Source of the DNA: Geobacter sp. UBA1603
GTDB taxonomy: Bacteria; Desulfobacterota; Desulfuromonadia; Geobacterales; Pseudopelobacteraceae
Length of the DNA stretch: 11,552 nucleotides
Direction: 5' to 3'
Assembly: GCA_002322035.1 (NCBI GenBank)
Contig: DCNF01000057.1
Location: 1 to 11,552, forward strand
This document shows, piece by piece, positions 9,468 through 11,552 of this stretch. Every line of letters starts with the position of its first letter. Within the stretch, counting starts at the first letter, position 1. The position numbers were made by a program, and so were the translations under genes. The notes beneath the pieces were generated by a model. That model had not been told where the DNA came from. It saw only the letters and a list, made by a program, of their open reading frames with translations, and did no database searches.

Positions 9468-11552
9468 ATGAGCGACCATCAGCCGCACATATCGGTATCG
9501 ACAAAGGCAGTGCGCACCGTCCGGCATTACCGGGCGCAGTGGCTGCTTCTCTGTGCCGCCCTGGCCGTGCTTTGGGCCAGCATGCTCTATGACATCCTCA
9601 ACAATCACCGCAAGAGTATCGCCAGCGAGCAGAAGCAACTGCTGACCCAGGTGGCGGTGATCGCCTTGAACATGGAGCATCAGCTGATTGGAACCCGCAA
9701 TGCCCTGCGCGACGTGGTCAGGGATATTCCTGAATGGCGGGCCAAAGATCCAACGGGCGCCCGGCGCCGCCTGAAAGCGATTCACAACGCCATGGCCGGC
9801 ATTCGCACAGTCATGCTGATCGACCGCAGAGGGGAATGCCTTGCGGCCAACCGGGACGAGCTGACAGGTAAAAACTTTGCTTACCGGGACTACTTCGCCA
9901 AGACCCGTTCTCTGGCCAGCCCGGATACGCTGCTGGTATCGCCCCCTTTTAACTCGCTTCTGAACAATTTCGTTATCAACCTGACGATTATGATTCCTGC
10001 TGCCGACGGTTCATTTGACGGCCTGGTCGGCGCCTCGCTCGATCCGGATTATTTTTCGGTGCTGATGGAATCGGTCCGCTATGCCCCGGATATGTGGACG
10101 GCGATTGTCCATGGTGACGGCGATCTGTTTCTGATGCTGCCGAAGGGGGGCGCCCCGACGGGGCAGAATTTTGCGGTACCCGGCACGTTTTTCACCCGAC
10201 ATCGTCAGAGCGGACGCCCGGAGAGTCTGTTTGTCGAGCGTTCTCCCCTGTCCGGCCGTCAGCGGATGGTTGTCATGCGTACCTTTGACCCACCCGAGTT
10301 GAAACTGGACCGGCCGTTGGTGATCACCAGCAGCCGTGACATGGTACAGGTTATGGCTGGCTGGCGCCGGGAAGCCGGTATCAAGGTTTTTACCGGTCTG
10401 ATTTTCAGCGCCATCCTGGCCGGAACCCTTTACCTGCTGCATCGCCGGCAGAGACAGCTGGACAGCCAGCAGGCCCTGGTTGAGCATGAACGGCTGCGGG
10501 CCAATGAAGAGCATCACCGGTCGCAGGAATGGCTGCAGACCTTTGACGCGGTGCAGGACAGCATCTGCCTGATGGACGCCGAACAGCGCATCGTGCGCTG
10601 TAACCGGGCCACCGTGGACATGACCGGCAAGGAGTTTTCCGAACTGCTGGGCCAGCAGTGCTGGCTGATGTTTCACGCTGACGGTCACCCGCATCCTGAC
10701 TGCCCGGTGGCCGCCGCCCAGTGCAGCGGCACCCGGGCCAGTGGCGAGATGCGCTTCGGTGACCGCTGGCGCGAGGTCTCGGTCGATCCGATTTTTGACG
10801 AGGCGGGCCAGCAGACCGGATATGTGCATGTGGTGCGTGACATCACGGTGCGCAAGAAAAACGAGCTGGTGCTGGAAGCCCGGATGAAGCTGGCCGAGTA
10901 CGCCATCAAGCACTCCCTGGAGGAGCTGCTGCAGCGGACGCTCGATGAGATCTGCCGGGTCACAGACAGCCCGATCGGTTTCTATCATTTTGTGGACGAA
11001 GACCAGCAGCACCTGACGCTGCAGGCCTGGTCGAGCCGCACCAGGGCCGAATTTTGCACGGCTGCTGGCCAGGGGAGCCACTATCCGATCAGCCAGGCCG
11101 GGGTCTGGGTTGACTGCGTTGCCGCCCGCCAGCCGGTCATTCACAATGATTATGCCGCGCTGCCCCACCGCAAGGGACTGCCGGAGGGGCATGCGCCGGT
11201 GATCCGCGAGCTGGTGGTGCCGGTTCTGCGCGGCGGCAGGATTGTCGCCATTCTCGGTATCGGCAACAAGCCGCAGCTCTACGACGAGACCGATGTCAAG
11301 CTGACCAGCTACCTGGCCGACATCGCCTGGGAGCTGGTGGAGCACAAGCGGACCCAGGATGTGCTCTGCGAAAACGAGATACTCTTCCGCGAATTCCTGG
11401 CCCATTCGCCGATCTACGCCTTCATCAAGGAGGTGGTTGATGGCCAGAGCCGGGTTATAAAGGCCAGTGACAACTTCTACGACATGACCGGCGTCTCTTC
11501 CTCGCAGATGATCGGCAAAACCATGGCCGAAATTTTCCCCCAAGAGTTTGCC
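9468..11552 (+). CDS. Membrane sensor protein, dCache-PAS-GAF-PAS (partial; output missing)
   Basis: An open frame of 695 codons runs to the window edge without a stop. Order: membrane segment about 24-42; periplasmic double-Cache domain (about 45-300), with YRDYF and a SPPFNSLLNN stretch; second membrane segment 305-325; a short coiled linker (330-352); PAS (353-464); GAF domain of the GAF_2 type (about 483-625, GFYHFVDEDQQHLTLQAWS and VPVLRGGRIVAILGIGN); and the start of another PAS (from about 638). The first PAS contains Cys398, His403, His407, His409, Cys412 and Cys419. The output is probably a histidine kinase or a GGDEF domain but is not visible. The start is uncertain: ATG 9468 has GGAG 14 bases upstream, while an in-frame GTG at 9453 has AGGG 4 bases upstream. 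It is separated from kinase 3 by a terminator and its own promoter. Confidence 0.88.
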   Translation, partial: MSDHQPHISVSTKAVRTVRHYRAQWLLLCAALAVLWASMLYDILNNHRKSIASEQKQLLTQVAVIALNMEHQLIGTRNALRDVVRDIPEWRAKDPTGARRRLKAIHNAMAGIRTVMLIDRRGECLAANRDELTGKNFAYRDYFAKTRSLASPDTLLVSPPFNSLLNNFVINLTIMIPAADGSFDGLVGASLDPDYFSVLMESVRYAPDMWTAIVHGDGDLFLMLPKGGAPTGQNFAVPGTFFTRHRQSGRPESLFVERSPLSGRQRMVVMRTFDPPELKLDRPLVITSSRDMVQVMAGWRREAGIKVFTGLIFSAILAGTLYLLHRRQRQLDSQQALVEHERLRANEEHHRSQEWLQTFDAVQDSICLMDAEQRIVRCNRATVDMTGKEFSELLGQQCWLMFHADGHPHPDCPVAAAQCSGTRASGEMRFGDRWREVSVDPIFDEAGQQTGYVHVVRDITVRKKNELVLEARMKLAEYAIKHSLEELLQRTLDEICRVTDSPIGFYHFVDEDQQHLTLQAWSSRTRAEFCTAAGQGSHYPISQAGVWVDCVAARQPVIHNDYAALPHRKGLPEGHAPVIRELVVPVLRGGRIVAILGIGNKPQLYDETDVKLTSYLADIAWELVEHKRTQDVLCENEILFREFLAHSPIYAFIKEVVDGQSRVIKASDNFYDMTGVSSSQMIGKTMAEIFPQEFA

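Noticed and set aside
10011..11543. A 510-codon open frame on the minus strand at the right end
   Set aside because: It lies opposite the well-supported dCache-PAS-GAF reading frame and shows no domain or ribosome-binding site of its own. It is a shadow frame.

Overview
The window reads like chromosome of a GC-rich, anaerobic, delta-type proteobacterium, most likely of the Desulfuromonadales/Geobacterales group. This is an inference from several things: a CxxCH heme-c motif in a DUF3365 sensor, many large Cache/PAS histidine kinases of the HEINNP type packed together, and overall codon use. No rRNA, tRNA, insertion sequence, phage gene or CRISPR array was seen.

Left part (1-1432, minus strand): the first 70 codons of the glutamate synthase large subunit (gltB) run off the left edge. 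Upstream of it lies an AI-2E/PerM-family permease. The 230-base gap between them holds a good sigma70-type promoter for gltB. Its -35 element and spacer are covered by two overlapping perfect 14-base palindromes, an apparent operator, and a leader of about 160 bases follows.

Middle (1628-9368, plus strand): a receiver-LuxR response regulator is followed, after a gap with its own promoter, by three tandem sensor histidine kinases. They overlap at their junctions (4 and 8 bases) and so form an operon. Each kinase has a different input: dCache-HAMP-four PAS; DUF3365 with a covalent-heme motif; and a single Cache. All three share one style of transmitter (HEINNP phosphoacceptor helix, a DHp domain about 30 residues longer than usual, HATPase_c). 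None has its own receiver. The simplest reading is three sensors feeding a common partner, and the neighbouring response regulator is the obvious candidate. The transmitters of kinases 1 and 2 are near-identical in DNA over some blocks and strongly diverged in others, which suggests recent duplication or gene conversion. A likely intrinsic terminator follows the third kinase.

Right part (9468-11552, plus strand): a further membrane sensor protein (dCache-PAS-GAF-PAS) begins behind its own putative extended -10 promoter. It is cut off by the window edge before any output domain.

I found no clearly new class of system. The most interesting elements are the three-input kinase operon with its mosaic transmitters and the palindromic operator in front of gltB.
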